NCBI GenBank assembly: GCA_008802785.1 | Contig: VUYT01000004.1 | Span: 124,001 to 188,000, forward strand | Direction: 5' to 3' | DNA: 64,000 bases | Source of the DNA: Symmetrospora coprosmae | Taxonomy: Eukaryota; Basidiomycota; Cystobasidiomycetes; Symmetrosporaceae | Part shown: positions 45,601-56,979 of the stretch, one piece after another | Layout: each line of letters opens with the position of its first letter | How positions within the stretch are numbered: position 1 is the first letter of the stretch | Program-made: the position numbers and the translations under genes | Notes under the pieces: generated by a model | Databases searched by the model: none | What the model was told of the DNA's origin: nothing | The model's input: only the letters and a program-made list of their open reading frames with translations

Positions 45601-48160
45601 TTGTCCTGCCCTTGCAGGAGCGCAGCGAGCTGTGTAGCCGATGTAGACCCTTCGCCCCGCCGCAGGGCCATGTCCGAGCGCGCCCTGTCGCCCAGCCTCG
45701 GCGCTCCTCCTTCATCATCATCATCATCATCGTGGTCGTTGTGCGCCGCGTCACTGCTGGTCTTGGCCTCCAGGTGCTTAGCCGACTTGACCATGAGCTC
45801 GGCGAGGATCTTGTACTGCATCCGCTGATGCAGCAGTGCGTCCCTCTCTATCCTTTGCGCGTCAGTCAGCGCTGCATCCTCGTCAAAGTCGCCCCTCTCG
45901 ACGCCCAGACTCTCCTTTCGGACACGGAGCTCCTCCTCCACCAGGCTGCGGATGAAGGGCGCGACGGCGAAGCGGACCCGCTGCTCCGAGTCGTAGACGA
46001 GCGTGGCAATCTCGTCACGCTGCTCGTCCTCGAGCAGGCTATGCCCGTCGATAGCGGCCAGCACGTCGACTGCTGCGCAGCGGACGCCGGCATCGGCGTC
46101 AGAGAGCGCCATCTCGACTAGCCGGCTCTTGAAGCGCTCCGTGAAGTGCGACATGGACCCGATGTAGACATCCTTGTCGTATAGGGCGCTCAGGCAGTCG
46201 GTAGCTTCATGTCGGACCTCCTTGTTCTGGGCGGGTGCAGCAAGGAGATGGAGCAGAGGCGTCAGCCTAGACCAGACTGCTGCAACGCCACAGAGCCATA
46301 CACGCACAAGATCGGTCAGCATCCAGCCAATGTAGCGGAGGTAGTTGCCCTCTAGGAAATAGTCCGGCAGGACGTCCATCCAGCCGCCGAGAGCCTTGAT
46401 GCACTCCATCCTGATGCTAGGCTCTGCGTCTCTGTAGCGGTGCACAAAGACCGCGTCAAAGATCTCCTTGAAATACCGCTCGATCTTGATCTTATTCGAG
46501 TGCGTGTCCTTGATGCGGCCCTCGAGAACCTTCAGGCGCGACTGGTCCGCTTTGCGCTTCTTGACCTCGGTATCCTTCTGCTTTTGCAGATCGGCAAAGT
46601 CCTTCGATACGCCAACGGCCACCTCGCACAGCGCCCGGACGAGCAGCAGCGCAAGGACGGTGGCTGTGTGCCGGAAGGCGCGCAACTTGGAAGAAGATGC
46701 GGCTACCAGCCAGGACTGCAGCGTCTCGCACAGAACATCATCGTACAGAATGTCGCTTGTCGAACAGGCATCGATGAATTTGGAGAAGAAATCGTGGAGC
46801 GATTCGCGGAACTTCTTGTAGGCCTTGCTCTTGGAAGCGAGGGGGTACGAGGCCTGCTGAACCTGCAGAGGAGCGGAGACATTGTAAGCATATCGTTCAT
46901 ACTGTTCCGCTGGCGCACACGCACTTACTTTCGAGAAATCCGCCTGGATGTCATCGAGCTTGTCGACAATGCCATCCAGGTCCTGCGCTTCGTGCCGGTC
47001 GACAGAGAGGTTGCATCCGCAGCACTGCAAGAAGGGGAAGTCCGTCAGCGACATACCAACAGGCAGCCAAGCTGACTGGCTGGGCCGGACGCACCCGCAA
47101 GACGAAATTGACGAGCTCGGCCAGTGCCTCTCCCCTGGAGTCCTCGTCTGCCTGGTACTGCTCGACCCAGTCCTGCACGGAGCCTTCCATTGCGGATTTG
47201 GGATTCTTGACCGTGTCTGGTGGGTGCAAAAGGCAGACACGGGGCGGAAGAGCAGCGGAGGTTGTCAGCTTGCTTTTCCAATGCGTACAGCGCAGTCGGA
47301 AGGGACGCGACTCTGAGCGCACTGAAGATGACATTGTCTGGCTGAATGTCAAAGTCGTCCTTGTTTCTGGTGCTGGTGGCTGGCTGCTCCGCGTCTCCGT
47401 TGTCGTCCTCTCCCGGCGCGCAAGCTCCTGCGGCTCCAGCCCCTCGTTTCCGCACGGCAGCAGCGAGCTCCGCAGCTGTCGGAGCCGTCTTCTTTGCTTG
47501 ACGAGGCGCAGCACGTCTGCCGTTCGTGGCTGTCGTGGTGCGCGCCCCGCCGTTCCTGCCCTTCTTCTTGCCACCGGCAGGTGCTGCCGCTGCGCGCTTC
47601 GAGGTGGAAGGCCCTCGGAAGTCGTCGTCGTGCTCGCCGTCTTCGGTGACTGTATCGCTCTCTTCGTCGTCCTCCTCCTCGAGCTCATTCCCCTGCTCAT
47701 CCCGCTCGGGCCCACCGTCGTTACTGTCATGGCCGCCAGTCGACGCGTCTCTCCGTCGTTGCGGCTTCTGCTTCTGCTGCTGCCGCTGCTGGAAGTGCGA
47801 GGGCGACGGCACAGGGATGTCTGTCGCCTCGTCGTTGTCGTCTTCGTCGCTGGCAGCACCCTGCTGCCCTCGCTTCCTCTTGCCCGTCTTTCGCTTTGGC
47901 AGTGCACTCGTGTCTGATGCTGGGGCCGAGGGGGATGGGGCAGGGCGCATCAGCACGACACGACAGCACAGCGAGCACGCGGCACAGCAACAACCAGACT
48001 GACCTTTCTGCTTTCCCTTGCTGTTCCTCGCAGTGACTGTCGCTGTGCGTGTGCTCCTCCTCTTACCCTGCTCCTGCTCCTGCTGCTGCTGTGCCTGCTG
48101 CTGCTCCACCTCGCTCTCGAGCTCGCTCAGCGCGCTGCCGGATCCCTCGTCGTCGGCCAT
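42605..48160 (-). CDS. SCC3: Cohesin subunit SA, Scc3/Irr1/STAG family
   Basis: HEAT-repeat subunit that holds the Scc1 kleisin and DNA in the cohesin ring. The start is ATG 48160 (MADDEGSGSALSELESEV). A basic and acidic low-complexity N-terminus has RRSTRTATVTARNSKGK and long D/E and Q runs. The STAG domain begins around NPKSAMEGSVQDWVEQYQA and ALAELVNFVLRCCGCNLSVD. KFRESLHDFFSKFIDACSTS and LSWLVAASSSK-like LQSWLVAASSSKLRAFRHTA follow. The stromalin-conserved domain is FVHRYRDAEPSIRMECIKAL, DYFLEGNYLRYIGWMLTD, EVRHEATDCLSALYDKD and DADAGVRCAAVDVLAAIDG. The C-terminus is disordered, ending ALPPPGKRRRAMF. Roughly eight introns are needed, for example one splitting WMLTDL from NKEVRHEA. Orthology is firm; individual splice sites near 47.2-47.4 and 44.6-44.7 kb are less certain. 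Confidence 0.92.
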
Positions 48161-48315
48161 ACTACTACTGGCAGTCTCCCACGGCGTGCACTGTTCGCTG
48201 TTGTAGACTGTCCGCCTGAAGCGCTGTCCGAAGTTGTTGGGTAGTCTCAGCCCCTGAGGAGGAGAAGGGAGAAGCGAAGCGAGAAGCGCGTCTCCTCCTG
48301 GCAGTACTACTGTAG
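48161..48315. promoter_or_regulatory. 155-nt divergent promoter between Scc3 and an unrecognised gene
   Basis: The two start codons are only 155 nt apart, so the genes very likely share a bidirectional promoter. The tight spacing hints at co-expression but does not prove a shared role. Confidence 0.5.
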
Positions 48316-50938
48316 ATGACAGCAGCCGGGCGACATGCAGCAGTTGCAGTCGACAATCCACCTCATGGCAGCTATGACAACGGCGACAATGGCAGGATGC
48401 AGGTCTGGCAGCATGCAGCCCTGTCGTCCGCCTCAGGAGCTGGCAGTGGCAGCAGCGACGCGCTGCGAGCCAAACTCTTGGACGTCGCGGGCAAGCTCAT
48501 CCAACACGCACAGCAGCTAGCTGTAGCAGAAGACGCCGACGCTGTGCATACCATCGACGACAGAAGAAGGCAGAAGAGGAAGAAGCAAAAGCACAATCTC
48601 CTCCTTCTCGAACCGCAAACGGGAGCGTGCACAACGGCTGCTGGACCCATACAGGAGCTCAAGCTCGTCCCCGTCGGTGCGTACGGACCCGCTCCATCCA
48701 GCCTCCAATTGATTGATGCCACTCCTGACCTGTGCACCACGATGCTCTTTCTCCCGTCCTCCAGCCCGCAGAAGGCAATACCGCTGGCTGTCCGAAGCGT
48801 ACCCTTTGCCACTCGCGGCCATATCCAAGTGGATACAGAGGCACCCCCAGCTAGAGCCCGACCTCTGCCCTCAGCCCGAATCAGAGGATCCCTCTGCTTT
48901 CCGTCTGAGGGAAGATTTCGAGAGCCTGCCCAGCTTCCACCCTACCTCGGACGGCAATGCATCCCTTCTAGACGCCTCGCCTTCAGTTACCCCGCTCACA
49001 TCCCCCACAAACGTGAGGAGAGCAAGCGACACTGAGGAAATGGAGGAGAGCCCAAACACTCAGCTCTTTGGACAAAGCCTGAGCGCGCGCAAGAAGAACC
49101 GCCTCAAGCCACTGCGCACGTACGGAAAACAGTCCACCAGTGCCCGTCCCAGCTCCTCGTCAGCTGCACTCAACAGCCCAAAGCAGCGCAGAAGCGTTTC
49201 TCATCTCCTAGCGTTCCGAGAGCTGCTCAGTGAGAGCGCGGAGGAGCGATGGGAACATGCTTTGGCGAGTGAAGAAGAGGGCCCGGCTTACAACGCCCTG
49301 GCCGGACCGAGCGAACCAGCTCCGGTGCGTCACCCCGCGCGGGATCTGGATGTGACAATGTCCGACGTGTCGCACATCGCACAAGGCCCTCCGAAGCGAA
49401 GACAAGATCGCATCTTGGCCGGGCCGTTGCACAATCTGCCCCGTCCACCTGAGCCTGCGCAGCCTATGCGCATTCCGCCAATACCGGACAGCGTCGCCCC
49501 TGTCGCTGAGGCGCAGAAGCAGAGACCAGCCGGGAAGGCGTATCGATTCCTCAAGCCCTTCCCGCTGGCTGCTGCTGCAGTCCCGAAGGTCCGGGTGCGC
49601 GCCCCAAGACCAGCTGAGGGTAACGACGGCTCGCACTGGGATGGGAACGATGCTTCGGCAGGCGACATCTCAGAGATCATCGAGGACTTTACTGCCACTC
49701 AAGCGCCGCCTGTGACCGTCCTCGACGACTCAGCAAGATTTGGCGATCAGACTTCCCTGATTCTCGACCGAGCCTCTGGGGCCGTCGATGACTCCGATGG
49801 CAATGACTCGATCCTGGATGCCTCTTTCGGCGGAGATGCTGCAAACCCACCTGGAGCATCTGATAGTAGCTTCATCGATCCGCCCGAGGTCGTGGAGGTG
49901 TCGCGGGCGCCGTCGTCCTGCGGATCCCGCCCGGCTGCGACAGCGTCAGCGTCAGCAGGCAGCGCCGCTGATACGAGCGCCTCAGAGCTGATTCCGGCCG
50001 AGGTCAGCACGACCAGTCATATCAGTATAGAGCATCCTCCACCCGCCCAGCCGGCCCGCCGTCCGGCGCCGTCAGACGCTGCTCCTCCGGACATCACCTT
50101 CACAGCTCCGACCAGTCCTGTCGTACAGCTCGACAACAATGTGCATGCCCGCAATACCTCGCAGCAGCAAAAGTCCGCCAGCGTGCGCCCGCTCGTGGGA
50201 CGCCCGACCGCTCTCACAGAGGGCTGTCGCCTCTCGCTCGCATGCTTCCTGGACCTCGCCATACCACGGGAGCTCTCTAGGCCTCAATCAGTCCCGCCCA
50301 GTTTCCGCAGATTGTCCAAGCCGGTAGCTCCCGCCGATCCAGTGAAGACCTTTGCGAGTCTTGCGAGCGGTGAAAGTCTCACCAACGCCTACCTGGCGCC
50401 TGACAGGCGAGGCTGGTGGGCTCTGCCCCTCGAGTTCAGCCATAGCGTCACGGCGATTGGTGATGCCGAGGATGTTCGGCCGAGCCAAGGCTGCGTGCTG
50501 GGCCTAGATGGTAGGCTCGACAGTCTCGGCACGCACGAGCGGGAGCTACCGCCCTCGGCAGGAAGGACAATCATCTGGACGGTCCCCCGGCTCCGCCTTC
50601 TCTTCCGGCAGATCCATGCGCTGCTGCGGACGCGGAAGTGGGGCTATATGGACGTACACGTGTCGCGTAGTTCGCCGCAAGCGCATCAGCATCTCCGTAC
50701 TGGAGATAGCGGCGCACATGTTCGCGTAGCGTGCCAGGCGAGCCTCGCGCTCATGCTGCGCACCATCCTAGGCGAGATGGCCTGCAAGCTCGACGCGGCG
50801 GGCGACGAGCTCGAGGAACCCGCGTTCGCTGGTATGCCGCTCGAGACTGTGGGCGAGATGTGGTTGGGGCGGGAGGCGGCCGGCGTACAGCTCGTTTGGT
50901 GGGATGAGAGGGAGAGGAAGCCGGTTCTGCTGGCGTGA
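48316..50938 (+). CDS. Unrecognised 844-aa protein, divergent partner of Scc3
   Basis: Two exons, 48316-48676 and 48765-50938, are joined by an 88-nt intron with a GTGCGT donor and TCCTCCAG acceptor; the sum is an exact multiple of three. The N-terminus (MTAAGRHAAVAVDNPP) leads into an amphipathic helix (LRAKLLDVAGKLIQHAQQLA) and a basic patch RRRQKRKKQKH that could be a nuclear signal. RRRQYRWLSEAYPLPL and AISKWIQRHPQL span the splice. The centre is disordered, rich in S, P, D. A more ordered C-terminus includes RGWWALPLEFSHSVTAIGD, GRTIIWTVPRLRLLFRQIHA, LRTRKWGYMDVHVSRSSPQ, SLALMLRTILGEMACKLDA and VGEMWLGREAAGVQLVWWD. I do not recognise a family. The coding status is strong (long open frame, no competing gene); a nuclear role is a guess from the basic patch and neighbour. 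Confidence 0.75.
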
Positions 50939-51615
50939 GGGATGGAGTCCATGAATGGTGTTGTTGTGGTAGCTAACGGTGCATCGAAGTACGACGTGCA
51001 ATGACGGGCTCTCTGCACTGACGACGCATGGTACCTGACGTACACCACAGGACCGGCTACAACGGGAAATACCCTTGACGCATGCCAACACCCTGAGCCA
51101 GCTGTTACCTTCTCATACAAGCGGTTGCTGAAGGCCTGCTGGTGGATGGACATGCTGTCGGATCAGCAATCACGTCTCGCTTCTTTGGCTATACCTCCAC
51201 GCAGTCGCTTCCCTGACAGACGCGCACAGATGTGACAGGACTCTCTGACGTTTCCTCCATACGTCATGGCATGCTCCCTCAAGCAAACGAGCTTGCCTAG
51301 CGTTCGCAAGCTTAACGATCGTCCACTGACGTTGCGCAAGCTGCCAGCAGCCAACTTCAAGCGTTTCGCCTTGCTTACACGAGTTCCGCAGGCACTGCCG
51401 GGCTCGCTTCGCTCGCTAGCGTACGCAGGTCCTCCTGGCTTTCCAAGATGCTGGAAGATCAGCCTGGGTATAAAGGCCACGCATTGACGGCTGACCCTTC
51501 TCTTCTTGCCTCCCAGCCTCGCAGGCTCATCCGCTGATCATATGCTGGGCTTACTGAATCTTTCGCAGCGTGCTCGCCATCCTCGTACAGCCTTGAGCTG
51601 CCCTTGTCCAGGTCA
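50939..51615. other. Gap downstream of the 844-aa gene
   Basis: 677 nt with no recognisable gene or RNA. It must hold the upstream gene's 3' end and the promoter of the small gene that follows. Confidence 0.35.
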
Positions 51616-52457
51616 ATGGAGCTGCCCCGACGCTCTCCTTGCTGTACGCGAGGCACGCACGCGGTCAATGCTATGCTCCAGGGACCCGTCACAAGCAAGC
51701 TCCAGGAGGTCGCTGAGACCCGAAAGGAGCTGTGTGTCCTCGCCAGTAAGTCCTATCTGACACTCAAGGCCTTACATGCTCCGCTCTCATGGCTGACGAT
51801 CCCCTCTCACACCTTCAGAAGCCGAGTACATACTCGCGTCCCGGTCAATGGGCCGCTCGTTGTCGCTACTCCCACACCGGACGTCGCCATGCTCGGCAAC
51901 GATGTCGGCCAAGGTGCTGTCGTAGCGCTCTCTCGCGATTCTCCTGCTAGCAACCCGCTCATAGCGCTCCAGCAGAGTAGCTTGTGAGTTCCGACTGTCC
52001 GTTCCGGTCGCTGTTGGGAAGTCAGAAACTGAAATATCAATTTTCCGTCTCCATCTGCGCAGAGGGCAGTTCATCGAAGACTGTAATGTCGAAATCAACG
52101 AGCACGCGGAAGAGCTCTTTTTCTACCTGCCACTCAAGTCGGGCGACAAGAAGAGGGATTACAACAAGTCGGTGAGTAAAGGCAAAACCTCTGTCGAGAT
52201 CTTCGGAACTTCAAAGCCATACGTCAATGTGGTTCGCCAAGGCCGACTACCCAGACATGATGCACCTCTGGGCGAATTCGCGGAGGGCATACAACCTCTA
52301 CAATTCGACAAGCTACATGGCGAAACTCGACAAGACCGACGCATTCTGGATCGAGAAGATCGTCAAAGCCCATGGCCTGACGCACAATGCGTACGTGCGG
52401 ATCCAGCACAAGATCCAGCAACCGTACCACAAGATCCTCAAGTATGTCTACAATTGA
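51616..52457 (+). CDS. Unrecognised small gene, about 201 aa, possibly truncated
   Basis: A four-exon model (51616-51731, 51819-51983, 52063-52171, 52242-52457) gives an in-frame protein. The first intron boundary is uncertain, because a GTAAGT donor at 51746 competes but shifts frame. Stretches look like real protein: LQGPVTSKLQEVAETRKEL, NGPLVVATPTPDVAMLGND, GQFIEDCNVEINEHAEELFF, ADYPDMMHLWANSRRAYNLY, KLDKTDAFWIEKIVKAHGL and YVRIQHKIQQPYHKILKYVY. The TGA at 52455 is followed in the same frame by GEDELLKAAKRLDPDAST up to a GTGCGT donor, as if the gene once continued or the stop is recent. No family was recognised. Decay of an old gene, or a lineage-specific gene, are both possible. Confidence 0.45.
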
Positions 52458-54210
52458 GGCGAGGACGAGCTACTCAAGGCAGCCAAAAGGCTGGACCCCG
52501 ACGCCTCCACACCGGTGCGTACTCGTCGTGGCCTCGAAGGACCAACCTCTTGTCACGTCCAGTGCTCCTTCCCCACGCACCGGATCGCTGACCTGGCCTG
52601 GCATATACGGCCAATCGATCCAATCACTTCAAGCACTCTCGAACCGGAGGAGACTGCAGCAGTTCCCATCTGCTGTTCTTATTCAACCTTGTGATTGAGC
52701 ATTCTGCTGGTCCTTCCGGATTTTGAACTGGATGTGGGAGGGTTGCTGACCTCCGAGGGGCGCTTTGTCCAATGGCAGCTTCGATTCACACAATGCCTGC
52801 CCCCCGCAGACGCGGAAATCCGAACGATCGGTGACTCAGGACGCCCTGTGCGGAAGTCCCAGCGCCAAAGTCAAGGAGAGCCGGGCCACCACGGAAGCGC
52901 TCCAGGCGACATTGACGTCTTTGGCCAGGGAAAGCTACCTTCGCCCCAGGCGACGCCTTCTCTACGAGGAGCAGTGCCCCACCATCCACCACCTCAAGCG
53001 GAACATCTACAGGGCGTGCGACCCTGCCATGTCTCCTCACTACTACGAGTCGTTCACTCCGCAGGATGAGCAGAGGATTATCCGCTGCCTCGCTCCGTGC
53101 GGGGTGCAAAACGAGGCGCACCGCGAGGCAGCAGAGAGACTGGGCTGGCGCTCGCCAGCGTGCGCGCAGACTGATCGCGCAAGTTGATGAGGCGACAGTC
53201 ACATGTAGATGGACTAAGTCAGCGGTTCAACACGAGACGAGGGCAGCCGAAGCAACGGGCGATGCATTCATAGGTCAGAGAGGCGAGTGACTGACATCCG
53301 ACCGTGTGACGATGTGCCAGAGAGCCCAAGCTGACACCTCCTCCGCTTTTTCGCCGAACGCTGGCGGGCCGCGATGCGTGGCGAAGCAAGCGTGTTCGCA
53401 GAGGCGTAGGTATACAACCCGGGCTTCAGAGTGCATCCGATGTCCGAGCTGACTTGTTGTAGCACATGCTTCCGTGTGCATAGTGCTCTCCGGGATTCAT
53501 CGGGGCTCGAAGGTCCGGATGGGAGCCAGCGGTCAGCCGAATGGGTAACGGCCGAGGTGAAGGGACGGGATGACATGAGCTCGACGGCGACAGGGTGTCA
53601 ACAAGGTTTAGTCCGCTTCCAGCTCATGTAGTCAGTACAGTCAGAATAGAAAGGAACGATGATTTCGTTTCGCACCCTTCGTCGATGGATATACAGATGG
53701 CGTCTGAGAAAGGAGACTTCATACATGGTTCAGGGCATGGTTACGACCCTGCATTATCGGTTTCGATGTAGAGAGGAGGCAGGAGTGTGCGGGAATCCAG
53801 GCTGGGTTGCTTGACCGGCGAGTTGGATGTCGAAGAGGCCGTTCCCACACGAATCGGTAGTGTGCGGCAGGAGGGGAGAGAGCGGGCGCCTGTCGGCGTA
53901 CGTGCCGGCAGAGACATCGCTGCATCATTTCCACGTCCCCGCCGGCCCCGCTTCCCATTTCCTCGTGCGCTCATCTGAATACGCTCGTCCGCTGCTCCCG
54001 CCCACGTCTCCAGGTATGCCTGGCTGCGCACAGCCAGGGTATCGCTCGTCGCGATGCTGACCCTTTCCTCCCATACGGCCCCAGACAGCACTGCGTTCGT
54101 GCCCGTTTCCCGCTTTTTGGCGGGCTTTGCATTGCGTTTGCGATACCGAAAAGAATGATGTCGTACGTCGTACAAGGGTCTCGAGGCAGCCGACCAGCAG
54201 TCCAGTCCAA
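52458..54210. other. Mixed stretch with gene-like fragments, no firm gene
   Basis: 1.75 kb. From about 52765 to 53187 (plus) an open frame without an early ATG contains protein-like text such as AKVKESRATTEALQATLTSL, LARESYLRPRRRLLYEEQ and SPHYYESFTPQDEQRIIRC; it may be a remnant or a downstream exon of the preceding gene. On the minus strand, just beyond the GSK-3 stop, an open frame (about 53741-54170) has no motif and probably reflects 3' UTR composition. No repeats or RNA genes were seen. Confidence 0.35.
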
Positions 54211-56979
54211 CTAATCGAGCGTGATGCGCATGTCCTCTGCCGGGATTGGCGTAAAGTTCCGGATGTCGATCCCGCGCGCTTGCAAGCCTTGCTCTGCGTG
54301 CGCAGGCACGAGCTTGCTGATGAGATCCGGACGGATAGAAAGCTCCTCCCGCGAGAAGTCGAACAGCGTAGGCATGCTCTTGCCGCTCTCCATCTTTGCG
54401 TCGGGTTGGCGGAGGTCGTCGAAGAGCTGAATGGCGGTACGCGCGCAACAACATTAGCGGACGCCGCGCCCGGCGGACAGCAGCCAATCAGGAGGACTCA
54501 CAGGGTGCGTCATTGCCTCGATGGCCGTGTACCGCGCCGAGGGCGTATACTCCAGCAGTTTGCTGATGAGGCTGATGGCGTCTGGACTTGTGCGCGGCCG
54601 GAAGACCTTGTTGAACGGGTGGGGCTTGATCTGCGGGAACTTGTGCTCCATGTAATTCGGGTTCATCGTCTTGATCTGTTCCCGCGTGGGCGTGCCCAAC
54701 ACCTTGATAATCTCTACGAGCTGGTCGATCCCAGACTCGCCCGGGAAGAGCGGTTGCCCGAGCATGAGCTCCGCCATAACGCATCCCGTTGACCACACGT
54801 CTGTGAGAGGTGAGCAGAGCAGTTATCAGCCAATCTGTCCTGTGAAGGGACGCCTCTGCTGAGGCACTGGGCTGGAACACCCACCGATATTCGTCGTGTA
54901 GTTTGTCGCGCCAAAGATGAGTTCGGGCGCTCGGTAGTACCGCGAGCAGATGTACGAGACGTTTGGTTCGCCGGCTACGAGGATCTTTGCCGACCCGAAA
55001 TCGCACAGCTTGAGGACGCCAGTGTTGTGGTTGAGGAGGAGATTCTGCGGCTTGATGTCGCGATGGCAGATGCCTAGGCAGTGAATGTAGGCGAGAGAGC
55101 GTAGAAGTTGGTAGCTGGTATTGTACATCGTGTGGTGCATTGCATAATCGAGAGTGGCAGTCCTTCTCGTCAGCTAGGGCTCGCAGTCCACGACAGCAGC
55201 CGGCAACGGCAACAGCCTAGCTCGACATGGATCCACTCACACATAGAGCTTGATGTAAGACATGGGCATTGTCTGCTTCATCTTTGTGTAGCTCCGCGAC
55301 ACTCTGTACACCGTCTCAGGCACGAACTCGAGGACGAGATTGAGGTAGACCTCGTCCTTCTTTGCCTGGGATAGCAGCATGGTGTCAGCCACTTGCGAGG
55401 AGGAGCACTTGGTCTACACAGTGCCTGCTTCGACGCCTGCTGCTTCGACGCGTGCATGGCTGTCGCGCCCTTACCTTCTCGCCGTTCGAGTAGAAGAAAG
55501 CATGGAGGTTGACGACATTGGTGTGTGTGACCATGCGCATAATCTGCAGCTCTCGGTTCTGTGTGCGTGTGTGTCATTTTGGTGATGCAGTTGAGTGCAA
55601 TGTTTGATGGCATCGTGTGTCGGTGCGAAATGGTCGGGCCAGCGGGCGGGCGGGCGAATGGGGCCAGGGCAGGAGGGCCAGCCAGCGCCAGCCAGGGGAG
55701 GGGGAGGAGCAAGCGGGGAACGGGGGCAGGAAGGGGGATGGAGGAACACAGCAATCAGCACACAGCATACGCAAACAGCGAATGCAAGTACAATGCACAC
55801 ACCTTGAATCGCTTGTCCTGCAGGACCTTCTTTATCGCAATCTGGTCATCTGCCCCGGGGGGTGCGCCCTTGACGAGTTTCGCCTGGAATACGACGCCAA
55901 AGCTGCCGTTCCCAATGACCTTGCAGTTGGTGTAGGCAATCTCGAGCTGATCCCCCGACTTCCCCTCGGATGCGACAACTCCGACAATCTTGTTGGGATC
56001 CTCCAGTCCGCCTGTGTGTGTGTGTATCGTGCGTGTGCGCAGACGCGTCCAAGGGCATGGTCAGCTGTTGCTGCTGGGGCCTCGCTCGCTCGCCCGCCCG
56101 CTCGCTCCGAGCGACACGACACGCACTGAGCTTCATCTGCGACATGATGTCCTCAACCTCGCTGTTGTAATCACCGTCTTCTACGTCGTCGTCGTCGTCG
56201 TCCTCGTCGTCGTTGCTATTGTCCTCCTCCTCCTCGTAGTCTCCCTCGTCGTCGTCGTCCAAGGTCGCCTCAGAGACAAGGGGGGCCAGCGCCTTGCTGC
56301 CCTCGCCGTCGTGCTCGTGGCTTGCCCCGCTCCTCGCTCCAGCAGCAGCCGTCGTCGTGGTGAAGGGAGGAATATTGGCGGCAGAAGTGACTCCAGGGAA
56401 AGGCACTGATGATGCTGACGATGATCCTGGATCAATCACCTCGATCCTCGCAATGTCGTGGTGGTCGTTGGCGTTGGTGGTGGAGACAAGCGTCGGGCGC
56501 CTGGTCGTGTGATGCCGTCGCTCGTGGTGGTGATGCTGCTGGCCTTCCTCCTCCTCCTCGACTCTCGCCAGCTCAATGTGATCTACTACAGAAGAGCTCG
56601 AGCGTACGTGCTGCCTGCTGCTGTGTCTATCCTGTTCCTCTACCTGCTCAAGGCCAACGCCAACGCCGCGAACGTCCTCGAGATGCTCCTCCTCTGGGTG
56701 ACCCCGCAGGGAGAGCCTGAAGAGCTTCTGAGCGGGACTGAGCGGACTCTTGTGCGTCGAAGACGTGTGCGACTCGACAGAGTGGCTGCGGCGATGGTAT
56801 GTCGCTGTGGTCTGCTTCTCAACGCCCTCGTCCGCGTCGGTGAGCCCGGTCGTGCGGAGTGACAGCCCCTGCCCCTGCCGCTGCCGCTGCTGGCGGGGAT
56901 GAGTCTGGGGTGGGCGTTGGGGTGACGGTGACGGTGACGACGCTGCTCCTTCGAGCGCTTTGGACGAAAAGCAACCCAG
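54211..56979 (-). CDS. GSK3: Glycogen synthase kinase 3 (GSK-3/Rim11/Skp1 type) with possible CTG-initiated acylated extension
   Basis: CMGC-group kinase acting in glucose, stress and morphogenetic signalling. Exons: 56979-56127, 56011-55803, 55558-55475, 55359-55241, 55114-54885, 54800-54502 and 54426-54211. From ATG 56145 ([17 protein letters not shown]) the protein is 391 aa, the normal fungal length. It carries [71 protein letters not shown], the activation-loop Tyr in [19 protein letters not shown], the axin/FRAT-site region [20 protein letters not shown] and [16 protein letters not shown] at the end. The same frame stays open upstream for 278 more codons to CTG 56979, adding a P/Q/S/H-rich and very acidic segment that starts (M)[10 protein letters not shown]; that form would be 669 aa. 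Kinase identity is certain; the long form is a hypothesis. Confidence 0.93.
56145..56979 (-). other. ATG-free in-frame N-terminal extension of GSK-3
   Basis: This reading frame has no stop from 56988 to the canonical ATG, and no ATG in any of the three minus-strand frames over 834 nt. It encodes proline/glutamine-rich text ([20 protein letters not shown]), a Ser-rich patch ([20 protein letters not shown]), a His run and an Asp/Glu block next to the kinase. The first sense codon after the TAG with good context is CTG (AAACTGG). Its role as a start codon is inferred, not shown. Confidence 0.6.

Noticed and set aside
47108-47917. 269-codon plus-strand frame inside Scc3
   Set aside because: It is antisense to the acidic and basic N-terminal Scc3 coding sequence.
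53200-53260. tRNA-like GGTTCAA element
   Set aside because: No acceptor stem, D-arm or anticodon arm could be folded around it.
53741-54487. 248-codon minus-strand frame overlapping the GSK-3 3' end
   Set aside because: It overlaps the last GSK-3 exons in another frame and has no recognisable domain; its downstream part is probably 3' UTR.
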